A DNA stretch of 64,000 nucleotides, taken from Stentor coeruleus (lineage: Eukaryota; Ciliophora; Heterotrichea; Heterotrichida; Stentoridae). The DNA is taken from NCBI GenBank assembly GCA_001970955.1, contig MPUH01000071.1:1-64000 (forward strand). Direction: 5' to 3'. The notes under the pieces were generated by a model. The model made no database searches. It worked only from the letters and a program-made list of their open reading frames with translations, and had not been told where the DNA came from. Positions 34,175 to 44,446 of this stretch are shown piece after piece (positions within the stretch are counted from its first letter, which is position 1; every line of letters starts with the position of its first letter). The position numbers were made by a program, and so were the translations under genes.

Positions 34175-35404
34175 ATGAGTACTGAAGACTATTACTCAAT
34201 CCCACCAACAGGAAAAAGTGATATTAAAAACACAATCCTACTTCTGAGCTTTTTACTCGGAGGTACACAATTATGTTCTATAGAAATATTCTATGAATTC
34301 ATGCCACAACGCACTATCCTATTAATAATCTTCCTATGCGTAATTAACTATCATATCCCAACAATTATAATAAACGCATGCACATCTACAAATAGTAAAA
34401 CTTATTACACCCTTCTAAAAACCATCTCAGGAGATTTTGCTGGTTATTCAATAATTGTATATTTTACTTTAACCCAAATTATCCAAATCATAATCATCCA
34501 AGTATTATTAGAAAAACATATAGATCAGTTGATTAGAATTATTGATAAGACTCTCAGTTATGATATTTCCTCATGGGTAACTATTTTATGTCTGATGATA
34601 ATAATTTTTCAATCCCGACAACAAAACTTAAAATCTCTTTGGCCCTATGCTTTAATGAGTATTATTTTTGCATCTTATGTTTCAGTTGCTAGTATAATAA
34701 TGATAGCCTATAACCCAGAAGTTCCTAAATATATAAACAGAACTCAAGCCGAGTTAGAAATATCATCAAATTATTCAGGTTTTAAAGATTTCTCGTATTT
34801 CAGCATTTTTTTCATGCAAAGCTATCATGCATTAGTCAAAATCGTTAAAAATACCTCAGCTTTTACCATGAAAAAAACTGCATTTTGGGGTTTTGGATCA
34901 GCTTTTTTTATATATGCTCTTATAGGAACACTTGGAAAAATAGCTTATTTATATAGACCAGTATACGATTCAGATTATTATGCTTTCGGTAATAATTATT
35001 TTCTTTTTCAACAAGATTCAATTGTTCAAAATATCGGATTAATATTACAGATTTTGTATATGGCAAGTGAAATGATGCTTTTTATTTGCTATTTTATGAA
35101 GTTTATTTCAAAGGAAATATTAAGAAATTGCTGGTTAGGAAGATATGAAAGAAAATATGCAATTAAAATACTGATTTTTTTATGTGTTGTTATTGGATCT
35201 ATGATTATAAAAAACTGTTATTGTTTAGAAAAAATGTTGTCTATTTTTAGCTTAATACTTATTGAGTGTTTGTTTATTATTTTTGCAGAATGTGCTTTGT
35301 TTTTGGAATACAAATGGAGTGTATCTATTATATTAGGATTTATATTGTGGATTATTATGTTGTTCTCTGGAGTGCATGCTTGGAAAATTATTGTTAACCA
35401 CTGA
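34175..35404 (+). CDS. AAAP-like amino acid transporter-like membrane protein
   Basis: 409 residues with about ten or eleven hydrophobic spans evenly spread from residue 17 to 403 and short polar loops. The layout (spans starting directly after a short cytosolic N terminus, a larger loop near residues 190-215 with an N-x-S/T site, then F-S-Y-F-S-I-F-F-M-Q-S-Y-H) fits the amino acid/auxin permease superfamily, which co-transports amino acids with H+ or Na+. No strict family signature is present, so substrate and direction are unknown. Ends in TGA. The start is the first ATG. Confidence 0.6.
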   Translation: MSTEDYYSIPPTGKSDIKNTILLLSFLLGGTQLCSIEIFYEFMPQRTILLIIFLCVINYHIPTIIINACTSTNSKTYYTLLKTISGDFAGYSIIVYFTLTQIIQIIIIQVLLEKHIDQLIRIIDKTLSYDISSWVTILCLMIIIFQSRQQNLKSLWPYALMSIIFASYVSVASIIMIAYNPEVPKYINRTQAELEISSNYSGFKDFSYFSIFFMQSYHALVKIVKNTSAFTMKKTAFWGFGSAFFIYALIGTLGKIAYLYRPVYDSDYYAFGNNYFLFQQDSIVQNIGLILQILYMASEMMLFICYFMKFISKEILRNCWLGRYERKYAIKILIFLCVVIGSMIIKNCYCLEKMLSIFSLILIECLFIIFAECALFLEYKWSVSIILGFILWIIMLFSGVHAWKIIVNH

Positions 35405-35424
35405 GAATTATAGAATAATATTAA

Positions 35425-35598
35425 AAGCTTTAAGATAATAAAATAATTAATAAACATTAGTCAGCACATTTTTACTTACGAAGCGCTGTTAATATAATCA
35501 ATCCTGATGAGTTAAGCTTTAAGATAATAAAATAATTAATAAACATTAGTCAGCACATTTTTACTTACGAAGCGCTGTTAATATAATCAATCCTGATG
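35425..35598. repeat. 89-bp period duplication next to a contig join
   Basis: Bases 35425-35509 and 35514-35598 are identical (85 bp, spacer 4 bp). The right copy contains the real 3' end of the IQ-motif gene on the minus strand. It runs directly into the N-flanked duplicate at 35617, so a second unmerged overlap is plausible. Confidence 0.85.
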
Positions 35599-36965
35599 TG
35601 CTTTTGACAACATCATNATATAATCAATCCTGATGTGCTTTTGACAACATCATTTTTTTTGCTGGTTTGCCCGTAGTTTTCAACAAAATGGTAAAGATCT
35701 GGGAGGGCTTGCTTAAACCCTAGAGAAGGTAAAACTAAATCTTCTTTTGTTTTATTTAAGCATTCTTCTTTTTCTGAAGGGTCTTTACGTAGAGGAGCTG
35801 TAGAGCTACTTCTTGTAGAACGAATTTTGAGTTCATGGATTTTACTTTGCACATAACTGTATTTCTTTGGTAAACTAGGTCTTGGTATCTTAACCTCCGA
35901 ACTCGCCCCAACTTTTGTGTGCTCAATTTTCAATTTTATATCTATATTTTGTTCGATTTTCTGTTTAACCTCCATAGTTCGTTCTTTTATATAAGCAATT
36001 CTTGCTGTAGTTTGCTTCATAAGTTTTTTCAATTTTATAGTTTTTGCTTTCTTTATTTTCACAGGTGGCATTGGAGGTAATTCAGGACTATCAGCTCTTT
36101 TTCCTTGTGATGATAAAGTGGGCTTAATAAAATTAGCTTCACTTAAAATAAATAATTTAGGTCGTGCAAGACTTGTAGGTGGTAAAGGTGGCATTTTATT
36201 ATAAATTTCAATTTGACCTATAAGATTTTTATCTTCAATTATTTCAGGTTCTTTTATTTCTTCTAAAATACTTTCTTCACTTATTTCACTAACAGAACTT
36301 TCGATAGTTATTTCTGAGTTTTCCCTAGTCTTTTCATAGTTTTTAAAACTTTCCCATACTCCGCTAAGAAATTGTAAATAATTGTCTGTTTTCTTGTTGG
36401 CGTATTTTTCTAGCAATTCCAATTTCCTTTTTTCATCCTGGCGATTTTTTCTAACCTTTTGAAAATCGATTATTATTCTTATCATTTTCATATATCTCTG
36501 TACTAAATCGATCTTAGCAGGATATTTTCTAAACCCTTTCCAGTATCTTTGTATTCTATAAGCAGCTATATGCTTAATGCAATTATCAACTTCCCAATAT
36601 TCACCTATTTGTTGTTGGATTTCTAGCAAATAGTTTTCGTATCGATATTTTTCTATAAGCATTTCCCTAACATGTTTTCTAGCCAAATAGCCTCTTATAT
36701 GTTTTTGTATAGTCTTTGCTGATAAATCTAATTCATTTTCTAATTGCTGATGGAGTTCCAATGTTAACTTGATTCTATTTAGTTTCTTTTCATGCTGATG
36801 TTTTTTCTTCCTCACCAAAACAGCCTCTTCAACAAGTTTAGACAGTTTTTTATTCCCTAGTGATATTTCGCATATTGGTGAAAAGCTTTTGCCGGATAAG
36901 TTTTCATTGCTTTTATTTGTATCCACATTCACATACAAGTCTCTTATAAGCGAATTTGATTTCAT
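35561..36965 (-). CDS. IQ-motif coiled-coil protein, 3' end disturbed by contig join
   Basis: After collapsing the duplicate around the N at 35617, the frame runs from ATG 36965 to TAA 35561-35563, 455 residues. The printed sequence runs into the N after the residues G-L-I-I; the healed end adds L-T-A-L-R-K. Two IQ calmodulin-binding motifs are visible: IQKHIRGYLARK near residue 85 and IQRYWKGFRKYP near residue 135. Flanking helices are rich in K, R and E. The second half is proline/lysine-rich and likely disordered (LPPMPPVKIKKAKTIKLKK). Such IQ proteins in ciliates are often axonemal or basal-body proteins that bind calmodulin or centrin, but the family is not recognised here. Confidence 0.72.
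35581..35653. repeat. Contig-join duplication around N at 35617
   Basis: Bases 35581-35616 and 35618-35653 (36 bp) are identical on both sides of one N, inside the 3' end of the IQ-motif gene. Confidence 0.92.
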
Positions 36966-37118
36966 GATATTTAAATATTCTTAATATGGTAAGAAAATTT
37001 ATCATATTTTCATCACAAAATTATTATTTAAAAAATAAACTTTACTTTTTCCTACTATACCTTTATTATGAAAATTTTCTGAATATTTTCTTAGGCATTC
37101 TTCCCATTTATAATAATC

Positions 37119-37672
37119 TTAAGTAAAACTATATGTCAATATACTTAGTTTTTTTTTAGTTGGAAGTCCAAGAAGATTAGATGTAGTATCCATAAGAAAA
37201 GATATATCTTTAGCAGCTTTAAGATTCAACTCCGTTTTCTTTTTAGACTTCTCCAAATGAGAATCCTGAATTTTTTCTCGCATTTTCTTATCATGTACAG
37301 ACAAATTCTTAACTTTCTCTTCCTTATGTTTGTGTTTTTTAGCTTTTTGTTCCTATTAACTTTTTCACGTTCTTCTTTTTCATGTTTAGCTTCAGCTTCA
37401 ATAACCGCTGGTTCTGGTTTATCTATAATTCCAATTTTATGTGGATTAACAACAATAGTATCAGGAGGTAGTTTATTAAGTAAAGCTCTAACTTCATGTT
37501 CTTGTCTCTGTCTTGAATTTTCAAAAGGATTAGTTTCAAAAGTATCAAAATTAGAAATACCACTACCTGGGATACACAAATTAGAAAACCCTGATTTACA
37601 CCCAAGTCCTAAAAAGTCTTCAAATGGGGCAAATTGTTGGTCAACAATAGGACTATTACTTATATGTATCAT
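37119..37672 (-). pseudogene. UTP7/WDR46 C-terminal remnant
   Basis: The minus strand encodes the C-terminal BING4CT region of UTP7/WDR46, an SSU processome protein needed for 18S rRNA maturation. Matches include F-A-P-F-E-D-F-L-G-L-G (family form F-C-P-F-E-D-v-L-G-v-G), the N-F-D-T-F-E-T-N-P-F segment, RQRQEHEVRALLNKLPPDTI, and the lysine-rich tail with the last 60 residues in another frame. Reading on upstream of the ATG gives K-A-P-Y-M, also family-like, then a stop after a few more codons. The seven-blade WD40 propeller that should make up the first two thirds is missing; a different gene starts 68 bp away. The frame also breaks once at an A6 run (37335-37340); one extra A would join the two parts. 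Either a truncated duplicate or a small separate protein with a sequencing slip. Confidence 0.6.
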
Positions 37673-37740
37673 ATAAGGAGCTTTTTGTTTATAAACTAAA
37701 TTTTATAATAAAAACAGATAATCTCTGTCATATAATATAA

Positions 37741-38328
37741 ATGCAAGAAACTGATAAAATTTTGAAAAGACTTGATTCAGTCCTAAACAGCATTGACGAC
37801 AAGCTAAAAAAAATTGCATCAAAACCAATAAAACACTCTATAGCTGAAAAGAACCTAGAAAAAATTCATAAAGCTGAAGAAGAAATAGACAAAAAAGGAT
37901 TTGCACTAGACTTTAGAATTCGAGAGCTAGAGTTAGAAGAGCAAACTCTAACAAAAAGCTATGAAAAAGCTTTAGAAGAAAGTGTTGAAGTCCAAGCAGC
38001 AGCAAAATGGATCGAATCAGAAGCTAAAAAACAATTTTGTAAAGACTTAGTCTATGAAATTATCTATAAAACTTGTAGTATCCTAATATCTAAAGATCAA
38101 CAAGCTCTTGATCAAAGTAAAATGATATGTCATCAAACTTATACTAAACTAGAAAAATCTTTATCACATTTTGAAAAACTTAAAACAAACCTTGAATTAG
38201 AAGCTTTGAGTATTCCAGGGCTTTATGGTGCATCATTACCTCCACATAAAAATCCTGTATCTTTTCCTTCAAATACTTCTTTATCATCTATGCTCTCATA
38301 TTTTTCTAATAATCTTCAAAATCTTTAA
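37741..38328 (+). CDS. Coiled-coil protein, unknown
   Basis: 195 residues. Residues 1-110 are almost continuous charged helix with heptad character (KRLDSVLNSIDDKLKKIA onward). A second helix spans about 115-165. The end is proline/serine-rich. No membrane span or known domain. Divergent from the UTP7 remnant (68 bp) and convergent with CFAP36 (35 bp between stop codons). The start ATG has the AATATAAATG context seen at many genes here. Confidence 0.65.
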   Translation: MQETDKILKRLDSVLNSIDDKLKKIASKPIKHSIAEKNLEKIHKAEEEIDKKGFALDFRIRELELEEQTLTKSYEKALEESVEVQAAAKWIESEAKKQFCKDLVYEIIYKTCSILISKDQQALDQSKMICHQTYTKLEKSLSHFEKLKTNLELEALSIPGLYGASLPPHKNPVSFPSNTSLSSMLSYFSNNLQNL

Positions 38329-38363
38329 AATTTTATTACCCAATCATAAAATTCTAACTTTAT

Positions 38364-39989
38364 CTAAGTATTATCTCTATTTCTATAAGAATTCCTCTTT
38401 GTATCAAGAACAGAATTCCTTTTCCTTGTAAACCCTCCTGTATCTTTAGCAACATCCCCAGGTTCTTGGCTGAAGTCAATTCCCCCACTATCTTTAAATT
38501 CTTTTAACATTTGTTCCCTTTCCAATTTTTTTTTCGCTAAAAGCGTTTCTCTTTGTTTAAGTATTTTTTCCTCACGTTCAGCAACAGTTTCACGTCTTCC
38601 TCCTTCTCCTTGTTTACGCATAATGTTCTGAGTAAGTCTTCTTAAATTTTCAGCTTCTTGTAACTCTTTAGTTAAATCAGTTCTCCCTTTATCAAGATCT
38701 AATACATTAACATCAAGTTGCATAGCTTGCATTGGTATTAAAGTTACTCTCTGTCTTGTTGTTCTTTCTTGTGTTGGAGCTCCATTCATGGATTCAAGTT
38801 CTAATCTTATTCTCTCAGCTTCTGCTTCAGCTTTTTTTCTTATTTCTTCCATCTCTTTTTCTCTTTGAAGATGCAATTCTTCCATTTTTAGTTTCATTTC
38901 TTCTTGATGTTTTCTCTCATTGTCTTCTCTTTGTTTTTGTAACCTTCTTGATTCTAAGAGACTATCTAGTTCTTCTTTTTCTTTTCTTTTTCTTTCAGCT
39001 TCTTCTCTTTCTCTTCTTTCTTGTTGTTCTTTTCTACATTTTTCTTCATATTCTTGGAGTTCTAATGCTTTTCTTCTCCTTTCAGATTCTTCTTTTTCTT
39101 TTATTTCTTGTTCTTCTTTCCTTTTTCTTTCTTCGAATTCTAAGAGTTCTAAAGCTTTTCTTTTTCTTTCAGCATCATTTTTTTCTTTTTTTTCCTCTTC
39201 TTCCCTTTTGCGTTTTTCTTCTAATTCATGTTCTTTAAGTAGTCTAAGTCTTTCAGTTTCATCCCTTTCTCTTTTTTCTTTAGCTAGTCTATTTTCTTCC
39301 TCTTCCTTTTTTTTTCTATCATCATCTTCTTTCCTTAGCCTTTCTTTTTCTACCCTATCATCTTCATCTTTCTTTTTTTTCCTAGTATCTTCATCAGATC
39401 TATCTTTATCAAAATTCGCTTTATATTCTAATTCGCTTTCCTTAAGCACCCTATTCAAATCTTCTTCAGCCTCTCTAGCTTTTCTCCTTTGTTCTTCTTC
39501 CCAAGCTATAGACAAAGCTAACGCATATCCAACTTCTGCAATTTCTTGTTTCTCTAAAGCTAATTCTAAGTCTTCCTCACTAGCAATACCTTCATTTTTC
39601 ATTGACTTTACAACTTCCACTTCGATTTCTTTGTTTCTTTTGGTCATAAGTTTTTTAAAACTCATAAAATTATCACAAGCTACTATCTGTTCAAATACCA
39701 CTTTATCTTCTTGGTTTTTCATGCCTAATTCTACTAAGTGAAGGAATAATACAGGACTTACATTAAGTTCTTTAAGTAAATTATCAAGTAAAGTATCGAT
39801 CATTTTTTGAAATTGCTATATAATTCTTACTTCAAAAAGACTTGTGTAAATTAGTTTGTTTTCTTCACCATTGTCAAAATGAGAACAGTTTTCGTCTATA
39901 AATTGGATAATTGGCAAACTCCAGCCAGGACTTTTTAAAAATTGGACTAAATAATCGTAAACCCATTCAATATTTGATCCCTTTTCCAT
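38364..39989 (-). CDS. CFAP36: CFAP36 homologue (BART-like domain plus long coiled coil)
   Basis: Coding path 39989-39831 joined to 39815-38364, 536 residues. Residues 1-120 match the ARL2BP/BART-like domain of CFAP36 (CCDC104): W-V-Y-D-Y-L-V-Q-F-L, then S-P-G-W-S-L-P-I-I-Q-F-I, E-N-K-L-I-Y-T, L-L-K-E-L-N-V and D-N-F-M-S-F-K-K-L-M. The 15-nt intron sits in the middle of this domain, so homology proves both the short first exon and the splice. Residues about 150-170 (G-Y-A-L-A-L-S-I-A-W-E-E-E) look like a ubiquitin-interacting or LALS helix. From about 200 on it is a long E/K/R-rich helix. CFAP36 is a ciliary protein that binds ARL3-type GTPases through the BART-like fold. The antisense serine- and leucine-rich frames opposite the coiled coil are shadows. 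Confidence 0.9.
39816..39830 (-). other. 15-nt intron (CFAP36)
   Basis: Reads GTAAGAATTATATAG on the coding strand, phase 0, ending in an in-frame TAG. Lies inside the BART-like domain. Confidence 0.93.
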
Positions 39990-40192
39990 TTTAATATAAT
40001 GGATTGTATTTAATCTTATAGAATTTCACTTTGATTAAATAGGATTTTTAATAAGCAAAAAAATTGACTTGTTGTATAGAAAATTTATCGATTGTATTAA
40101 TTTTATTAGTTATTTTTTGAGTAAAGGTATTTTTTTCATCTATATTTCTGACCTTTTTATAAAATTCCTAACTCAAGCAACCATATTAAATA

Positions 40193-41197
40193 TTAAACCT
40201 TAAGCCTTCCTTTCAAAAACTTAGCCGCTAGTTCATCTCCCAATAATTTCCTAATCCTATCCTTAACATATTCAACTTCTTTATTTGTATTGTCAATTGA
40301 ATCATCTCCTATAAAATCTGTTCCTAAGCTATGATCAATATAATCAATCGAAACTTTTTGCTGAGAAATTTCGCTAACTTCAGGAGCAATCAAATTATCT
40401 GCATTTTTAGGGGCAAAATCACCATTAAGGAAACTATTCATAAAAGCTTCTTCATCTTTTTCATGATTATAAGTTTCAAATACTTCAACTTTCTCCCAGC
40501 TTTCTGATGATTCATTCAAAGCTAAAGAATAATAAGCATATTCTTTTTCTTTTGTAGCAGTTTTAATAATAATTTTTACTGAAAACTCACCGCTTACAAT
40601 CTTTAGCCATACACTTTTATTTGAAAGCTTGGGACGTATTTTTTTAGGGAATTCAACTTCAAATTTTCTTAAACTGTTGATTTCATCAACACTACTTGTG
40701 GTTAATACAGAACTTTCTACGACTATCATGTTGTGGGTTTTAAGAAGTTCATTAAAACGATTTATTTTGACTTCAATATCAGCATCTGTTATTCTATGAG
40801 AAATTTTAAAGATTGGTGCTGATTTCTTTTTATCATAACTTGTTTTAATTTCATGATCTTGAAGTGCCCAACGGAGAATCCAGTTTCTGTAATTCATTAT
40901 TCTTACAACAGGGGGTTCTTTTTTTACAAGAACTAAATCAAGTTTTTCATTTCTTGCAGCTTCTCTGGCTTCCTCTAAGGAGGTTTCACCGATTTTGAAG
41001 TTTTCCCAGCTGATTAATTTAGCTTCTCCTTCAAAGGATATTTGATCATTAATCGGGTATCTTTTCCATCTAAAAAACTCAGCTATTTCATCGTCTAGGA
41101 AAACTCTTTCAAGTTTTTTCTTTTCCCTATCTGAGAACTCATTTAAAGATTTGAAATTTTTACTGACAGCTCTTAAGATAGTCCTTCGTAGAAGCAT
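40193..41197 (-). CDS. Mitochondrial translation initiation factor IF-3
   Basis: 334 residues. The N terminus MLLRRTILRAVSKNFKS is a basic amphipathic import signal. Residues about 75-115 match the IF-3 N domain (LEEAREAARNEKLDLVLV, then P-P-V-V-R-I-M-N-Y; bacteria have P-P-V-C-R-I-M-D-Y). Residues about 130-210 match the C domain (K-I-S-H-R-I-T-D-A-D-I-E-V-K). IF-3 binds the small mitochondrial ribosomal subunit and checks start-codon pairing. The last 110 residues are acidic and have no IF-3 counterpart; mitochondrial IF-3 proteins often carry such extensions. Intron-free. Confidence 0.83.
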   Translation of the reverse strand: MLLRRTILRAVSKNFKSLNEFSDREKKKLERVFLDDEIAEFFRWKRYPINDQISFEGEAKLISWENFKIGETSLEEAREAARNEKLDLVLVKKEPPVVRIMNYRNWILRWALQDHEIKTSYDKKKSAPIFKISHRITDADIEVKINRFNELLKTHNMIVVESSVLTTSSVDEINSLRKFEVEFPKKIRPKLSNKSVWLKIVSGEFSVKIIIKTATKEKEYAYYSLALNESSESWEKVEVFETYNHEKDEEAFMNSFLNGDFAPKNADNLIAPEVSEISQQKVSIDYIDHSLGTDFIGDDSIDNTNKEVEYVKDRIRKLLGDELAAKFLKGRLKV

Positions 41198-41634
41198 TAA
41201 AAATTATTATTATGGCCATTTAGAATACTTAAGAAAAAGGGTTGGGAATATATATGCTAGTGATAATAAAAATATTAAATTAAGTTCCTATTAAAAGCTT
41301 TACACGAAGTTTAAATAGGTGGTAGTTAAGGTGGCATGGTTTAAATCTTGTTATCGAGGTTTGTTTGTCCTATGATCAATTTTTTAGGCAGATTCGGTAT
41401 ATTAAACCACTCATTGTCGTTGGTTATTTTTAACACAAATAAAAGCACTTTATACTAGAATGAAAACTACATTTTCGTATTAAACTATTTTTGTTGTTAT
41501 TAAATTGTTAAGTAATCCCAACCTTCCCCTCTACAGCCAAGTCCCTATCAACTTTTTAGCCCATTTTTTCTTCTAATTAATCCACCTTTTATAATCAACT
41601 ATTATCAAATTATTTCCATAACACATAAACTCCA
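41198..41634. other. Intergenic, nothing recognised
   Basis: 437 bp between two minus-strand genes. The part close to the IF-3 start is G-rich on the plus strand; the part near 41530-41634 is C/A-rich, following the general flank rule. No open frame, RNA gene or repeat seen. Confidence 0.5.
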
Positions 41635-44208
41635 TCATGCAAACTTATAAAAATTATACATCCTAATATGTAAAAAGTAAACATCATAATACTTCATATG
41701 AAATGAAGAACTTTTTGTAAACCCTTCGATAATATCGCATTTCTGTGAAAGCTCATCTGCTAATATATCTCTAACCCTATACGCTTCTTTCAAAGACTTT
41801 TGCAAATTCTTAACTTTATCTTCCATCTCTTGCTTATTTTTCCTATATTCCAACAACATACTCCTCATATTCTGCGACTCTGAAAAATAATTCTCATGTA
41901 AATTCCCTATTTTCTGCGATTCCAAGTCTCTACAATTTTCAAGTTCCTTAATCAAACCTGTCATTTCATTCTGGATTTTCCCATTCTCCTTTAAAATCTT
42001 TTCCCTTTGTTCTGAAAGATGTGCAATAGTATCTTCATGCTCTTCAATAATCTGTATCAATTGTTTATTTTCTTTAAATAAACTATCAAAATTAGCTAAC
42101 ACCTTAGGAAAAGATTCAGGAAGTGATATAATTGTATCTTTTAAAAGCTTAGATAAATACTCTTTAGCATAAGAAATTTCATTAGCTTGCTCATTATTTA
42201 CATCACCAAGATATGATATTTGTGACATTAAATATTCTTCATGTTCTTGTAATGCTCCTAATTGATGAGATTTATTTATATCAATTTGTTGTAATGATTC
42301 TGCTTCTTTGGTAACTTTTTCTAGTTCACATGTTAGACTATGTATTTCTTCTTCATATTTTTTAGGAAAGATTTTGAATATTTCAGATATACATCCTTGA
42401 AGAGTATCGAAGGTTTTTTGTTGGATTTTATGATTACTGCACATGGCTGCATATTCAGTTTTTATCATGTTTTCACATGATTTTAAGGTTTCTGAATAGG
42501 TTATAAGCCTAGGGGTTAAGGTGTTAATCTCATCTTTTAAGGTGATGATTTGGCTTTGTAAACTTTTTTTGTGAGTTTTGGATTTTTTATGAGCTAATGT
42601 TAGTTGTTTGAAACTTTTTTCTAATGTCGAAGCCTTTTCTGTTTGGTTTTGCACTTCATCTTCAAGTGTTTTGCACATTTTCTTATAGTTTTCCAAGTTT
42701 TTTGTCACTTCTTGGAGCTTGCTTGATAGTTCTTGTCGGGTTTTATCGAATATTTGCTTAAGAGTTTCAAGATCCTGAGATTTTTTCCCTAGTTCGTCTT
42801 CTAAATTTTCTTTTTTGGTCTTTTCTATATCGAGTTCTTGACGAAGATTTGAACTTTCTTGATTTTTTTCAACAATTTTCACATCAATACTTCCTATATG
42901 TTTTTTTAGATCAGCAAGTGACTGTTCATATGATTTTAATTGACTTTTATACCCTTTACAATCATCTTCAAGTAAAGATTTTTCATTTTTCATCTTTTCA
43001 AGTGCATCTTCTAGTTGTCGGATCTGAAGAAGGTTTTCCAGTTTGATTTTTTCAAGTTGTATTAGGTAGTTTTCTTCATTTTCTTGTATAATTGACTTTA
43101 GATTATCTACATTAGCTTCACGTTCAGCTAAATATTTTGATAAATTATCTTTTTCAGCTTTAGCTTCACCGTTTTTTGTTGATAGCAAGTCGATTAGTTC
43201 TTGTTTTTCTTTATCAAGTTTCATAACTTCATCAGTTATTGCTGCGTTTTCTTGACTTAATTCATAGATTTGCTCTTCTAATTGCTTATTCATATACTCG
43301 AAATTTTCAGCAGCAAATCTTTCTTTGCTACCTTGATTTTCCTTTTTAAGAAGCATATCTTTTTCAAATCTTTCCTTTACAAGTTCTTTTTCAAGTATAT
43401 TAATTTGCCCATAGAACTCTTTTTCCATAGTACTTATTTCATTAACTTTTTCATTCAGCATGACTTGACATTTTTTAATGATTTTATTAAGGTTTTCGAT
43501 TTTTTCCTGTTGTACGTTTTCTGAGTTATCAACACTAACAGAGGTTTCAAGGATGCTTTTCGAAAAAGAATTGGTCCTTTTGGTTTTTTGTGGAGTTTGT
43601 GATGATTTAGGGGCAAAACGATGAGAAAAATCCAGAATTTCTTGTGAAAGTCGGGTTATTTCAAGTTCCAAAAGGCGATTAGTAGATGAAGATTTACGAA
43701 GTTCAGCTTTAAGGTCAGAAATAAGCTCTTTTTCTATAAACACCAAGTTTTCTGTGATTTTTTTCTTCAACAGCTCTTCGAATTTATCTTTGTCCACACC
43801 TGACATCACTTCAGACTCAGAAATTTCAACTTCGCTAATAAGTTTGAGTTTATTTTCTAAGTATTTGATTAGAACTTCAGCTTCTGGATCGCCGTCTATA
43901 GCTTCCTAAATAATTGTTACTTCTGTTTCTTTATATTCAAATGAACTCTTATCGTTAAGAAGTCTTTGATGTTCAGCTTGAAGTTTTTCATACTCTTCTT
44001 GCATTATCTTGACTTCAGAACTAGAACCTTGATTTTTCTGTTCACTATACATGAGGATTTGTCTTAGATAATAAAAATTTGTCCCAGCGCCTAAGTTTTT
44101 TAGGAACTCAAAGTCTTTTTGTTTCCAGTCTTGGTACCCTTGTTCAATATTTCCTTTACGAAGAAGAGTTTCAATCGCTTCTCCTTCACTTTTATCTAAA
44201 CGGTTCAT
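41635..44208 (-). CDS. Long coiled-coil protein, two exons
   Basis: Coding path 44208-43921 joined to 43905-41635, 852 residues. The intron joins a 96-residue N-terminal exon to the rest in frame. Residues about 55-95 and 110 to the end are nearly unbroken heptad-rich helix with many E, K, Q and L, interrupted only by a serine-rich patch near residue 200 (RFAPKSSQTPQKTKRTNSF), a likely phosphorylation or hinge site. Length and composition suit a structural centrosomal, basal-body or cortical protein, but similarity to any one family cannot be claimed from coiled coil alone. The last 20 residues (aromatic-rich) read less like coding sequence. Ends in TGA. Confidence 0.75.
43906..43920 (-). other. 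15-nt intron
   Basis: Reads GTAACAATTATTTAG on the coding strand, phase 0, ending in an in-frame TAG. Joins the N-terminal exon to the long coiled-coil exon in frame. Confidence 0.85.
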
Positions 44209-44446
44209 TTAAAAATGATATATGGCAGTTGTTTTTTAAATTTTGGTATAAGAATATTAGTTTAATAATAGTATAGTTGAATAAATTTTATTAATAGTTT
44301 AATCTTAATTTATCTCATTGAGCTTTATAAATTACATATGTTTTCTAATAAACCCTGATAATTTAGATTCATAAATATAAAATCATCATATCAAAATACC
44401 TTAAAACATTATTAATAAACTAATGAAATTATTTTCTTTAAACAAA

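Noticed and set aside
37361-37376. Possible 16-nt intron (minus strand, GTGAAAAAGTTAATAG) to explain the frame change in the UTP7 remnant.
   Set aside because: Removing it leads to a stop after a few codons. It also starts GTG, not GTA, and lacks the A at position 10; one extra A at the A6 run explains both halves better.
38732-39741. Long antisense open frames rich in Ser, Leu and Phe.
   Set aside because: They mirror the E/K/R-rich coiled coil of CFAP36 on the other strand and have no independent support.
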